Below the pieces are notes generated by a model, which made no database searches, was not told the origin of the DNA, and saw only the letters and a list, made by a program, of their open reading frames with translations. Position numbers and translations under genes: made by a program. A stretch of DNA of 64,000 nt from Indibacter alkaliphilus LW1 (GTDB lineage: Bacteria > Bacteroidota > Bacteroidia > Cytophagales > Cyclobacteriaceae): positions 62,001-126,000 of the forward strand of contig NZ_ALWO02000011.1 in assembly GCF_000295935.2 (NCBI RefSeq). Direction: 5' to 3'. Positions 36,985-45,846 of the stretch are shown piece after piece (positions within the stretch are counted from its first letter, which is position 1; each line of letters begins with the position of its first letter).

Positions 36985-37389
36985 ATGGCTACTATCAAAA
37001 GTTCATATTCAGGAAATCTAAGAACAGAGATGACGCATCAGCTTTCCGGTAACAAAATCATCACTGATGCGCCCTTGGACAACAATGGAAAAGGAGAGGC
37101 ATTTTCTCCTACAGATCTCGTATCCGCAGCGTTAGGGAGTTGTATGGTGACCATCATGGGGATAGTTGCTCAAAGAGATGGTATTTCTTTAGAAAATCTC
37201 TCTTGGAATATCACAAAAGTCATGCAATCCAATCCCAGAAAAATAAGTGAGATTATAGTGGATTTTGACTGGAAAACTCCCGTGGCCGACAAAGCTATAC
37301 TTCAAAAATTGAAAAATGCTGCGAAAACTTGCCCGGTAGCTTTGAGTTTGGATCCGGAGATCAAGCAGACGGTAAATTTTAATTTCTAA
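36985..37389 (+). CDS. OsmC/Ohr family protein
   Basis: 134 residues with the two redox Cys of the OsmC fold: Cys53 in LGSCMVTIMG and Cys116 in KTCPVALSL. The FSPTDLVSAAL segment leads into the first Cys helix. OsmC-like proteins reduce organic hydroperoxides with dihydrolipoamide or thiols. The lipoyl synthase gene lies nearby, but on the other strand. Assignment to OsmC rather than Ohr follows the YhfA-like length. Confidence 0.9.
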   Translation: MATIKSSYSGNLRTEMTHQLSGNKIITDAPLDNNGKGEAFSPTDLVSAALGSCMVTIMGIVAQRDGISLENLSWNITKVMQSNPRKISEIIVDFDWKTPVADKAILQKLKNAAKTCPVALSLDPEIKQTVNFNF

Positions 37390-37478
37390 TCCCAAAATAA
37401 TAATTTCCATTTTTTGTAGCATTTCCAATTCCTTCAGCGTCTAGTAATCGAAACATAAACATCAGTAAGTCCAGGTCT

Positions 37479-38027
37479 TTGGAACAACACCTTATCCAAG
37501 AAGCAAAAAGAGGGGACAAAAAGTCTCTAGAAATGCTTTATAAGCATTTTTATGGCTATGCCATGAGTATTGCTTTGCGGTATTCCAACGGCAGGGATGA
37601 AGCCTGCGAAATTGTCAATGACAGCTTCATGAAAGTTTTTGATAAGCTACCTCAGTACAGTGAGTCAAATTCATTCAAAGGCTGGTTCAGAAGAATTCTA
37701 GTCAATACCTCAATAGATTATTATAGAAAAAATGCCAAGCATTATGCTGCAATGGATATTGATAAAGTGGATACTGAAAGTTACGAACCGGAAATCATAA
37801 GCCAATTGACAAAAGACGATATTCTCAATTTACTCAGATCCTTGCCAGAAATGCTGAGGATAGTTTTCAACATGTACGAAATTGAAGGTTATTCCCACAA
37901 TGAAATCGCTGAACAATGTGGAATTCCTGCAAGTACTTCCAGAACCTACCTAGCAAGAGCAAAGCAAAAATTGAGAGAAAAGGTGACTGAGTTAAACCAA
38001 ATCAGAAATGAAGGAGCAGTTCGATAA
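37479..38027 (+). CDS. ECF-type RNA polymerase sigma factor
   Basis: 182 residues from a TTG; no ATG or GTG is available up to the stop at 37401. Region 2 is visible around residues 10-80 (LYKHFYGYAMSIALRY, SFMKVFDKLPQY, FKGWFRRILVNTSIDYYRK), and region 4 around 110-170 (LPEMLRIVFNMYEIEGYSHNEIA, ending in a helix with SRTYLARAKQKLR). The stop is inside the next gene (20-bp overlap), so the sigma factor and the following membrane protein are translationally coupled, as for sigma/anti-sigma pairs. CGTCTA at 37438-37443 resembles an ECF -10 box and might indicate autoregulation. Confidence 0.93.
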   Translation: MEQHLIQEAKRGDKKSLEMLYKHFYGYAMSIALRYSNGRDEACEIVNDSFMKVFDKLPQYSESNSFKGWFRRILVNTSIDYYRKNAKHYAAMDIDKVDTESYEPEIISQLTKDDILNLLRSLPEMLRIVFNMYEIEGYSHNEIAEQCGIPASTSRTYLARAKQKLREKVTELNQIRNEGAVR

Positions 38028-39321
38028 AAAACTTGCGGAAAAAATAAAAGCCTCCTTTGAAAATCATCAGGAAGCCTATAATCCCAAGGAATGGGACAAA
38101 CTTTCCGCCACTTACTTTGCTAAACCAAAGGGGGCTATATTACCTTTTTGGATGTATTGGGCTGCGTCCCTTGTTGCAATCGCTTTTGTTGCGTCAATTG
38201 TTCTTTTCAATACAGATGACAAGGAAAACTTATATACCTCAGAAACAGAGGTAGAATTGAAGGAGGAAAATACCCAGGACACAATTCAAAGCCAACAACC
38301 TCAGAATGAAGATAAAAACATTGCATTAAGTGAAAAGCCAAAGAAAACCCAAAAAGCAATTACTTCTACTCAATCAAGAGCTTCAGTCTCCAAAAGCACC
38401 GCTCAAAAACAAAATAATGCGCCTAATGAGGTAACTACCTTCGATAAGCTTGACACAGGGACAAAAACCGTGGCTGAAGTGGCTATAAACACAGAAATGG
38501 AAGCCACCAAACCTGAAATTGACAAAAGTATAGTTTTAGAACTTCGGAAGAAAGAAGAGCAAGAGGCTCTGGAAAAGATTAATACATGGCTAGCTGACGG
38601 CGAAAGCAGCCCAAGCAAAATCGAAGAAAAAGAAGATATTGTACAAGACCCTCTCAAGCTGGGAGTTCTTTTGATGCCTCAAAGCACCACAAATTCCACC
38701 CAGGCAGTCAATATTGGAGCTGGTATCATCTCCGAGCTTTCTGTTTCCTCAAAATTCAAACTGGATTTTGGAATTGCATATGCAAGGCAGACCTTGGCAC
38801 CGGGAATCAATACCGCTTCCAACAATTACGTGTCCGATGCATTATCCAATTCTGAAAGATCCGCATTAATGTCCAGCAATTTTGTCACAACTTCGAATGA
38901 ATTGAGTTTTGGCCAGTTGGAAATCCCATTTAATCTTAAATACAAAGTCTTTGACACCAAAAAATCTGACTTCTATCTTATTTCAGGAGTGTCAAATATG
39001 CTTTATATCAATCAAAGAAATACAGTTACATACAATTCTGTAAACATTGCAAGTTCTGGGTTTGCTGACTCCAGAGCTACATTAACGACCACTTCACAGA
39101 CCTTCACTCCAGAAACTCAAAACAACAGCAGGAACACAAACATTGGACAACTTTTAAATCTAAGTGTGGGTTTTGAACAAAACCTGAGTAACGGCACCTT
39201 CTTGTCTATTGAGCCGTTCTATAAGCTATCACTAGGCAACCAAACATTTATTAACCAGCAATTTTCTATAGGAGGCCTCAATTTAAGATTGAATTTCCTT
39301 GTGAAGGATAAAAAAGATTAA
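38008..39321 (+). CDS. Candidate dual-membrane-spanning anti-sigma factor with C-terminal outer-membrane barrel
   Basis: 437 residues with an unusual order: a charged cytoplasmic N-terminus (1-43) that could bind the sigma factor, one inner-membrane helix (about 45-67), a polar Gln/Ser/Thr/Lys-rich periplasmic linker (68-215), and a beta-strand-rich domain (216-437) with AGIISELSVSSKF, LEIPFNLKYKVF and SLGNQTFINQQFS, ending like an outer-membrane barrel. No cleavable signal peptide is present. This matches the Dma class of anti-sigma factors described in Bacteroides thetaiotaomicron, which span both membranes. It overlaps the ECF sigma gene by 20 bp and precedes an FKBP lipoprotein by 1 bp. 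Confidence 0.7.
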   Translation: MKEQFDKKLAEKIKASFENHQEAYNPKEWDKLSATYFAKPKGAILPFWMYWAASLVAIAFVASIVLFNTDDKENLYTSETEVELKEENTQDTIQSQQPQNEDKNIALSEKPKKTQKAITSTQSRASVSKSTAQKQNNAPNEVTTFDKLDTGTKTVAEVAINTEMEATKPEIDKSIVLELRKKEEQEALEKINTWLADGESSPSKIEEKEDIVQDPLKLGVLLMPQSTTNSTQAVNIGAGIISELSVSSKFKLDFGIAYARQTLAPGINTASNNYVSDALSNSERSALMSSNFVTTSNELSFGQLEIPFNLKYKVFDTKKSDFYLISGVSNMLYINQRNTVTYNSVNIASSGFADSRATLTTTSQTFTPETQNNSRNTNIGQLLNLSVGFEQNLSNGTFLSIEPFYKLSLGNQTFINQQFSIGGLNLRLNFLVKDKKD

Positions 39322-39322
39322 G

Positions 39323-40279
39323 ATGAGAAAGTTGATTCAAATTATTCCGATTCTAATTTTTGCACTTGTGATCGGCTGTGTTCAGGAAGATGAAGAGCCT
39401 TTCAATGAAGCAATAGAGCGTGACGATAGAATTCTACAGGACTTTTTTGTGTCCAACAGTATAACTCCAAATGATACCCAATTAGGTTTTTACTTTGAAA
39501 AAACCCAAACAAATGATCTGGGAAACCAAATTGTAAACGGAGACATTGTAGGAATATACTATGAAATCAGAACTTTAAATAATCGGGTAATAGACAGCTA
39601 TCTGGACGAAAGTAGACCTCCCAGGCTATTCGTTCATGGGGAAGGAGGAACGATCCCCAGAGTCATTAATTTTTCTGCTGCTTTTGCAAAGGAAGGGGAA
39701 ACTCTCCGTGTTTATGCACCTTCTCACTTGGCCTACGGAAAATATAACTTTCAACAATTGATACAAGAGGATGAAAATTTAATCCTAAAGATCAAGTTTG
39801 CAAGAGTGTTTGACGAGCTTGAAATTCGCGAAAAAGAAGACCAGGAAATTTCGGATTATTTAATCTCAAATGAACTTCAGGACTTTGATAATTTAGACTC
39901 CGGATTATACCTAGACATTCAAAACGAAGGTCTAAATGAAGGCCCAAGGGCAACAGTGGGTAAATTGGTCCGAATCACTTATTCATTGACCCACCTAAAC
40001 GACATCGAGCCTATCGCCCAAGTGACAGGATCTTCAAACCCATTTCAGGTCACAATTGGCGAATCAGGAAACGTGGCATTTTTGGATGAGGTTCTCAAAA
40101 ACCTAAGCAAAGAAGGGGAAATTACAGCCATCATTCCCTCGCATCTTGCTTTTGGAGCTACCACTCAAGTACTTCCTTTTCAGATTAGGCAGGATCTTAT
40201 AGACCAAGGATTACTCAATCAGGCTGCCCGCCCATTTGAACCCTTAATTTTCCAAGCCAAGGTGGTAGAGGTGAGATAA
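39323..40279 (+). CDS. Lipoprotein with two FKBP-type peptidyl-prolyl isomerase domains
   Basis: 318 residues. The signal ends in VIGC with lipid Cys19. Two FKBP-like units are visible: about 55-165 (DIVGIYYEIRTLNNRVIDS, APSHLAYG) and about 190-318 (VRITYSLTHLN, IPSHLAFG), each with the A/IPSHLA[YF]G element of the FKBP active-site strand. Periplasmic FKBPs assist folding of outer-membrane proteins. It is the third gene after the ECF sigma factor and the barrel-bearing protein, starts 1 bp after the latter, and may help its barrel fold or sense its state. Confidence 0.82.
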   Translation: MRKLIQIIPILIFALVIGCVQEDEEPFNEAIERDDRILQDFFVSNSITPNDTQLGFYFEKTQTNDLGNQIVNGDIVGIYYEIRTLNNRVIDSYLDESRPPRLFVHGEGGTIPRVINFSAAFAKEGETLRVYAPSHLAYGKYNFQQLIQEDENLILKIKFARVFDELEIREKEDQEISDYLISNELQDFDNLDSGLYLDIQNEGLNEGPRATVGKLVRITYSLTHLNDIEPIAQVTGSSNPFQVTIGESGNVAFLDEVLKNLSKEGEITAIIPSHLAFGATTQVLPFQIRQDLIDQGLLNQAARPFEPLIFQAKVVEVR

Positions 40280-40359
40280 AGAAATGCTTTCTAGTAAAGT
40301 ATGCTTTTGCTTTATGTCCTACTTTTAGCCAAATTTGGAATTACAAACCCAAATATAGC

Positions 40360-41268
40360 ATGAGTTATCTTTTCGAAAGTTTTACAGGATGGAAAGCCTA
40401 TTGTGAAAACAATGATAAAAAAATATTTCAGACCGTTATTGAATATGAAACTGCCCAAAAAGGCAAATCGGAAGAAGTAATCTGGTCCAATCTGCAAAAA
40501 GCGTACACGGTCATGAAAGACGCTGTTGATACGGGGCTAAAGGAGGACATGACTTCTAGAAGCGGGATGATCAATAATGGGGCAAAAAAAGTCTATAACC
40601 ACCCTAAATCAGTACTTTCTCCCGAATTTCAAAAGCTTATTTCGAGAGCATTGGCAGCCAAAGAGGTTAACTCTTGCATGGGCAGAGTAGTAGCGGCTCC
40701 TACAGCTGGCGCCTCGGGGATTCTTCCTGGCACCTTATATACCCTTCAGGAAATTCATCAACTTTCTGACGGGAAAATTCTTGAGGGACTTCTTGTCGGT
40801 GCAGGTATTGCTTTGATTATTGAGCAAAAAGCCAGCCTGGCCGGAGCTGTGGGAGGATGTCAAGCAGAAACTGGCTCAGCTGCCGCTATGGCAGCAGGTG
40901 CAATAGTATATTGCTTGGACGGGAACATTGATCAAATCTTCAATGCAGTCGCCATCACTATTCAATGCATGCTTGGACTTGTTTGCGATCCAGTTGCCGG
41001 ATTGGTAGAAATCCCTTGCGTTGTTAGAAATGCAAGCGCAGCTGCTATCGCCAATAGCTCTGCACAAATTGCTCTGGCAAACGTAAGTGCCGTAATCCCG
41101 GTAGATGAGTGCGTAGAGGCAATGGGCGAGATCGGTGCAAATATGGAAACAAAATATAAGGAAACTGCACTTGGAGGTCTTGCTGCAACTTTAACTGGGC
41201 AAGAAATATCTAAAAAAGTATTGATTCAGGATATTGAAATTCTTCCTGATGAGGACTTACCCGAATAA
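40360..41268 (+). CDS. sdaAA: L-serine ammonia-lyase, iron-sulfur dependent, alpha-subunit type
   Basis: 302 residues corresponding to the catalytic alpha domain; it deaminates L-serine to pyruvate. Conserved segments are SRSGMINNGAKK, MGRVVAAPTAGASGILPG, GGCQAETGSAAAMAAGA and GLVCDPVAGLVEIPC; the Cys residues there are the [4Fe-4S] ligands. The N-terminal beta domain found in single-chain SdaA is absent, and no sdaAB gene is adjacent. Its last 12 bp overlap the convergent membrane-protein gene. Confidence 0.93.
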   Translation: MSYLFESFTGWKAYCENNDKKIFQTVIEYETAQKGKSEEVIWSNLQKAYTVMKDAVDTGLKEDMTSRSGMINNGAKKVYNHPKSVLSPEFQKLISRALAAKEVNSCMGRVVAAPTAGASGILPGTLYTLQEIHQLSDGKILEGLLVGAGIALIIEQKASLAGAVGGCQAETGSAAAMAAGAIVYCLDGNIDQIFNAVAITIQCMLGLVCDPVAGLVEIPCVVRNASAAAIANSSAQIALANVSAVIPVDECVEAMGEIGANMETKYKETALGGLAATLTGQEISKKVLIQDIEILPDEDLPE

Positions 41269-41709
41269 CCTTTGAAAAAAGGAAATTGTCAGAATATAAT
41301 TAATAGATGCTCCCAATACGATAGCCCAAACAAGTCCACTGATAAACATGTAAGAAATAATTTTCTCTTTCTTAACATGAAAAGCACTCATAATTATTGT
41401 GCCACCTATGGGTGTAAGGAGAATGGGAGTCAATGTAGCAATCCCTACAGGTCCGAATTTTTGCCATACCCGTACAATTCTTCTTTTCCTACTTGTAAAT
41501 CTTTTTTTATTGACTTGTAATTTCCAATGTGATTTAAACCATTCCCCTAAAAAAGTAAAACCTACCACAGAAGTCATCATTCCAGCATGAGTCACCAATA
41601 TGATCTCAAGCAAACTAAACCCTGCAGCAGCCCCAAGAACTGGTCCTGCGATAAACTTGAACAAACAAGAAACATATATCGCGAAGAATTTTAGAAAGTA
41701 CTCGATCAT
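41257..41709 (-). CDS. Small membrane protein, small multidrug export family-like
   Basis: 150 residues with three to four membrane helices. A central basic loop (NKKRFTSRKRRIVRVWQKFG) is followed by FGPVGIATLTPILLTPIGGT, a motif like the re-entrant loop of the Sm_multidrug_ex/DedA-related families. The start overlaps the antiporter stop by 4 bp, so it belongs to an upp-antiporter-membrane protein unit. Transport function is inferred only from the family name and is uncertain. Confidence 0.65.
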   Translation of the reverse strand: MIEYFLKFFAIYVSCLFKFIAGPVLGAAAGFSLLEIILVTHAGMMTSVVGFTFLGEWFKSHWKLQVNKKRFTSRKRRIVRVWQKFGPVGIATLTPILLTPIGGTIIMSAFHVKKEKIISYMFISGLVWAIVLGASINYILTISFFQRLFG

Positions 41710-42623
41710 AGCAGCATGTAAATGTATATAAAGTACAAGAGAACCAAGCCACCACCCTCTATTCTGGATATATTATGGGCTGATCTCAAAATAGGAAACA
41801 AGAGAATTGTAAACCCGATCATCCAGATGAAATCATTCTTGATGAATTCCTCACTTACAGCTATTGGGCTAATCAGAGAAGTCACTCCTATGATAGCCAA
41901 AATATTCATAATATTACTACCTAAAATATTACCAATGGCAATATCAGTTTTACGGTTAATCGCTGCTATTACGGAAGTAACCAATTCAGGTAAACTTGTT
42001 CCAATAGCAATTACCGTAACGCCTATTACACGCTCACTAATTCCAAAATTCTCAGAAATAACAACTGCATTATCTACAAAAAGGTCTGATCCAAAATAAA
42101 GGCCCAATACACCAATAATTAGAAAAATTACCGCTTTGAAAATTGAGTGGTTTTTAGGATTGTCTGATTCGTCCGTGTCAGATTTGGAAAGGGTTCTAAA
42201 AAAATAATAATTCAGCATTATCAATAAAACCAAAAAAACACCACCTTCGACTCTGGAGATGAAACCATTCAAGGCCAAAATAAAAAACAAAATACTGGAG
42301 ATCAAGGTGGCCAAGTAATCCAATTTCAATATAGATTTATGAATTACAATTGGGTAGAGGATTGCACTTATCCCCAAGACCAGTGAAATATTTGAAATAT
42401 TTGAACCCACCACATTGCCTAAAGCAATATCACTGCTCCCCTTCAAGGCAGCATTGACACTGACCAACAACTCAGGTGCAGAAGTTCCAAATGCAACGAT
42501 AGTTAACCCTATAAGTCCTTGGCTCAAACCAAAAAAGGATGCCAAATCTGAAGCTCCATCCACCAAGTATTTCCCCCCAGCCAATAGGATTACAAGGCCT
42601 AAGATCAATAAAAAGTAAACCAC
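41706..42623 (-). CDS. Calcium/sodium antiporter (CaCA family, YrbG-like)
   Basis: 305 residues in two inverted halves, each with the CaCA alpha repeat: GTSAPELLVS and GNVVGSNISN in the first half, GTSLPELVTS and GNILGSNIMN in the second. The acidic residues in the PEL motifs bind cations. Ten membrane helices are expected. It exchanges Ca2+ for Na+, which fits a cell using Na+ energetics through Nqr. It starts 4 bp after upp. Confidence 0.92.
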   Translation of the reverse strand: MVYFLLILGLVILLAGGKYLVDGASDLASFFGLSQGLIGLTIVAFGTSAPELLVSVNAALKGSSDIALGNVVGSNISNISLVLGISAILYPIVIHKSILKLDYLATLISSILFFILALNGFISRVEGGVFLVLLIMLNYYFFRTLSKSDTDESDNPKNHSIFKAVIFLIIGVLGLYFGSDLFVDNAVVISENFGISERVIGVTVIAIGTSLPELVTSVIAAINRKTDIAIGNILGSNIMNILAIIGVTSLISPIAVSEEFIKNDFIWMIGFTILLFPILRSAHNISRIEGGGLVLLYFIYIYMLL

Positions 42624-42627
42624 AAAA

Positions 42628-43284
42628 TTAGAGTTTAGGTCCGAAAGCTAAGTCCCCTGCATCTCCCAACCCTGGTACTATATAGGATTTTTCATTCAAA
42701 GCCCTATCCACCTCTGCAACCCAAATCTTATGTTGAGTTTTGATTTCATTTGAAATATATGCCAATCCCTCAGGTGCCGCAATCACTCCTACTATATGAA
42801 TAGACTTGGGTTTTCCCATTTTTTCTAAATTATTGACCGTTTTTACTATAGATTTACCTGTAGCCAGCATAGGGTCAATTAATATCAATTCTCGCCCTGT
42901 AATATCAGGTGTGGCCTGGTAAAGAAATTCAATATCTAAATCCGCACCATCTTCTTGCCTATAGACCCCCACAAAGCCACTGTCCGCTTCATTAAAAATA
43001 TTTAGAAAACCTTGAAAAAAGGGCATTGAAGCTCTTAAAACACAAATTAAAAGAGGTTGCTCACCAAGGACTTTAACTTCCGTTGACTCAATAGGAGTTT
43101 CAACAACCTTGCTTTTATAAGTTAGACTTTTTGACAATTCATATGCCAGTAACTCCCCTATCCTTTCAAGATTTTTTCTAAATCTAGCCCGGTCCTGTTG
43201 AATATTCACATCCCTTAATTCACTAAGGTATTGATCTACAATGCTATTTTGATTACTTAATACAAACATGTTTGATATTTTCAT
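42628..43284 (-). CDS. upp: Uracil phosphoribosyltransferase
   Basis: 218 residues, pyrimidine salvage: uracil and PRPP give UMP. The PRPP loop is LIDPMLATGKSI, preceded by RASMPFFQGFLN, and the C-terminal uracil-binding region reads YIVPGLGDAGDLAFG. The start is Met1 or Met6 (43269). First gene of a three-gene minus-strand unit. Confidence 0.95.
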   Translation of the reverse strand: MKISNMFVLSNQNSIVDQYLSELRDVNIQQDRARFRKNLERIGELLAYELSKSLTYKSKVVETPIESTEVKVLGEQPLLICVLRASMPFFQGFLNIFNEADSGFVGVYRQEDGADLDIEFLYQATPDITGRELILIDPMLATGKSIVKTVNNLEKMGKPKSIHIVGVIAAPEGLAYISNEIKTQHKIWVAEVDRALNEKSYIVPGLGDAGDLAFGPKL

Positions 43285-43345
43285 AAAGTTCGTGTTTTAA
43301 AATCAATCTTACATTTACTGGTTGCTTCCTATTGGCATTTTAATG

Positions 43346-43378
43346 CAAAAAAAAACCTGATCACTAGGATCAGGTTTT
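43346..43378 (-). terminator. Terminator of ompA
   Basis: Read on the minus strand, an 11-bp perfect stem (43368-43378 with 43352-43362) and 5-nt loop is followed by a long T-run (A-run at 43347-43355), 22 bp after the OmpA stop. Confidence 0.9.
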
Positions 43379-43399
43379 AATATATCAATTAAATAAATT

Positions 43400-44722
43400 T
43401 TATTTTACTTCAAAGCTAGTTCTTCTAGCCAATTGTCTAGCATCAGCAGAAGCTTTATCTACACTGGTATCTTCACCATATCCTTTGTAAGATAATCTTC
43501 CAGCATCAATACCCGCAGCAACCAAAAGGTCATTGACAGCTTTTGCTCTTCTTTCAGATAACTTCATGTTATAATCTTCTGGACCCAATTCATCGGCATA
43601 ACCCTTGATCTCAAGATTTACACCTGGGTTTCTTTTCAAGAAGTTAGCAACATAATTCACAGATGAAGAAGAATAACCAAGTGGCTTAGAGCTATCAAAT
43701 GCGAAGTATACGTTAACATAACCTTCATTGATTGCTTTCTTGAAGAAATCAACTTCTTCAACTTCTTCAATTGGACATCCGTCATTAGATGCTGGACCTG
43801 GAGCAAATGGACATTTGTCCAAGTGATCAGGAATACCATCTCCATCAGAGTCCAAAGTTCTACCTTGAGAATCAACTCTCGCACCGGCTGGAGTATTTGG
43901 CTCTTTGTCCAAGTAATCAGGAATACCATCTCCATCAGAGTCTTTCAACATATCCTTGATTTCACCAACCTGCTGAGCAAGTTCTTCTTTAGTTGCATAC
44001 TTGTCAGCAGCAATGTACCAATCAGCATGTTGACTTTTGCTTCCTAAATAGATATTCAAACCTATAGTACCAGTCCACCAAGTAGCATTAGCTCCAAAAA
44101 AACCATTGTTGGTAGCAGCTGGGACGTTTGGATTGGTTGCTGTACCAGGCATTGTGGTAGGCAAAATCCAAGAATCACCATCGAATGTTACAGTCTGACG
44201 ACCATTAAGAATCGTACTGATGTCACCAACTAAGGCCACTCTTTCGGATAATTTAACCTGACCAGTCAAACCGGCGATAATGTTGTAAACATTGTCATTA
44301 AAATCGTTGATTGCATTTTCCTGAGGTCTAACCTGCCCGATACCAGCACCTAAATGTCCGAGTAAGCTTACTTTTCTTGAAAATGTCTCCCAATTCATGA
44401 TTCTACCCAAGTTGGCCACACCTTGTAGGTTGACCCTGTGATAGTTTGTAGAAAAAGAAGGGCTATTTCCGCTTGCTTCACTAAAAGAACCGAAACCAAA
44501 GTCTAGTTTCGCACCAAATTTCTCATTAAACATGTATCTCACCCCAAGGTCAGCATGTCCAATGTTCAAGGTTGGAGACAAGAAACCTGGAGTTAACGGA
44601 GCCATTGGTTTATTGAATCCACCACCAAATTCGACAGACCATCTATTGAAGTCGTCGTCTTGGGCATTGACTCCGAAAGCCAAAGCACCAGCCATAATTG
44701 TTGATAGTAGTAATTTTTTCAT
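43400..44722 (-). CDS. OmpA-family protein with N-terminal barrel and TSP3 repeats
   Basis: 440 residues: signal peptide (cleaved after VNA, residue 20), an N-terminal beta-barrel (about 25-235), a short helix, two Ca-binding thrombospondin-3-like repeats DSDGDGIPD (261-269 and 291-299), and an OmpA peptidoglycan-binding domain (about 335-438) with Asp377 in GYADELG and Arg392 in LSERRAK. It anchors the outer membrane to the wall. A full TTTG/TAnnTTTG promoter and strong terminator suggest high expression. Confidence 0.94.
   Translation of the reverse strand: MKKLLLSTIMAGALAFGVNAQDDDFNRWSVEFGGGFNKPMAPLTPGFLSPTLNIGHADLGVRYMFNEKFGAKLDFGFGSFSEASGNSPSFSTNYHRVNLQGVANLGRIMNWETFSRKVSLLGHLGAGIGQVRPQENAINDFNDNVYNIIAGLTGQVKLSERVALVGDISTILNGRQTVTFDGDSWILPTTMPGTATNPNVPAATNNGFFGANATWWTGTIGLNIYLGSKSQHADWYIAADKYATKEELAQQVGEIKDMLKDSDGDGIPDYLDKEPNTPAGARVDSQGRTLDSDGDGIPDHLDKCPFAPGPASNDGCPIEEVEEVDFFKKAINEGYVNVYFAFDSSKPLGYSSSSVNYVANFLKRNPGVNLEIKGYADELGPEDYNMKLSERRAKAVNDLLVAAGIDAGRLSYKGYGEDTSVDKASADARQLARRTSFEVK
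43814..43942 (-). repeat. Direct repeat within the OmpA TSP3 region
   Basis: Two 39-bp copies (43814-43852 and 43904-43942, 90 bp apart) differ at one position and encode the duplicated DSDGDGIPD[YH]LDK repeats. Near-identity at synonymous positions indicates recent duplication or gene conversion. Confidence 0.85.
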
Positions 44723-44769
44723 AATAAAAAATTTTTTTTCAAATTTTGAGTGTTTAATTGATTTGACTG

Positions 44770-44799
44770 CAAATTTATAAACTTTTAACTTATCACAAA
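44770..44799 (-). promoter_or_regulatory. Consensus Bacteroidota promoter of ompA
   Basis: On the minus strand TTTG (44796-44799) is followed after 18 nt by TAAATTTG (44770-44777), matching both the -33 and -7 boxes of the Bacteroidota primary sigma factor. The leader to the ATG at 44722 is about 43 nt and AT-rich. Confidence 0.8.
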
Positions 44800-44888
44800 T
44801 GTATATTAATATTTTAAAACTTTAAACTTTCTGAAAAATCTTTTCGATTTCCCAGTCAATATACTAAGAATTTAAAACAACATAAATT

Positions 44889-45806
44889 ATGCCAGAAATG
44901 GACATTTTGGAGGATATTTTGAATATCCAGAGCACTTCAGGCGATGAGTCATCCATGACAAATTATCTGTTAAACTTGGTTTCAGAACGAATGAAGTCCT
45001 GGAAAGTTATACCTGATATTTATTCAGGGACACAACTACATGATTGTCTGCTACTTAAATTTGGAAAACCAAAAGGGGCTGTATTTGCACATATAGACAC
45101 TATTGGGTTTATGAGTAGATATGAAAATCAACTTGTACCAATTGGAGGGCCTGAGGTAGAAAACGGAACATACTTGGTAGGAAAAGATGAGCTTGGTCCT
45201 ATTAGGTGTAAAATATTTGAGGAAGAGGGAAATATTTTCCACGATTTTCAAAGGAAAATACTTCCAGGCACCCGGCTTTCTTTTGAGCAAAATATTCAAA
45301 TTTCTAATGATTTTATCCAAGCAGCATATTTAGACAACAGACTTGGCGTGTACAATGCACTCAAACTCTGTGAAACTTTAGAGGATGGGTGGGTCGTTTT
45401 CTCTACCTATGAAGAACATGGTGGAGGCAGTATCCCTGCATTGATCAATTTCATTCAAAAAACTTCTCCTATAGGGTTTGCCCTGATCTCAGATATCACT
45501 TGGGTTACCGGGGGAGTACACCACCATGATGGAGTCGTCATATCCATTAGAGACAAACACATTCCAAGAAGAAAATTTTTGGAGAAAATCTTAAAACTTG
45601 CGGAAGAAAGCTCAATACCTCATCAATTGGAAATTGAGTCTGCTGGCAGTAGTGATGGAAGAGAAGTCCAATTTTCTCCATACTTTATTGATTGGTGTTT
45701 TATCGGTGCTCCAGAAGATAATGTACATAGTCCACGAGAGAAAGTATCACTGAAAGATTTAGATTCTATGGTAGAAATGTATAGGTATTTGATGCCCCGT
45801 CTATAA
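44889..45806 (+). CDS. M42/M20-type metallopeptidase
   Basis: 305 residues. Metal and catalytic motifs of the M42 co-catalytic zinc aminopeptidase clan are present in order: AHIDTIGFM, YLDNRLGVYNAL (bridging Asp), STYEEHGGG (general base Glu), LISDITW (Asp ligand) and a late EDNVHSPRE with the His ligand. The protein is a little shorter than classic M42 enzymes (about 340), so substrate class is uncertain. The start may be Met1 or Met4. A terminator follows at 45856. Confidence 0.85.
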   Translation: MPEMDILEDILNIQSTSGDESSMTNYLLNLVSERMKSWKVIPDIYSGTQLHDCLLLKFGKPKGAVFAHIDTIGFMSRYENQLVPIGGPEVENGTYLVGKDELGPIRCKIFEEEGNIFHDFQRKILPGTRLSFEQNIQISNDFIQAAYLDNRLGVYNALKLCETLEDGWVVFSTYEEHGGGSIPALINFIQKTSPIGFALISDITWVTGGVHHHDGVVISIRDKHIPRRKFLEKILKLAEESSIPHQLEIESAGSSDGREVQFSPYFIDWCFIGAPEDNVHSPREKVSLKDLDSMVEMYRYLMPRL

Positions 45807-45846
45807 GTATTAGCAGAAATAACTCGGTGGCAGATTCCTTTTTTTA

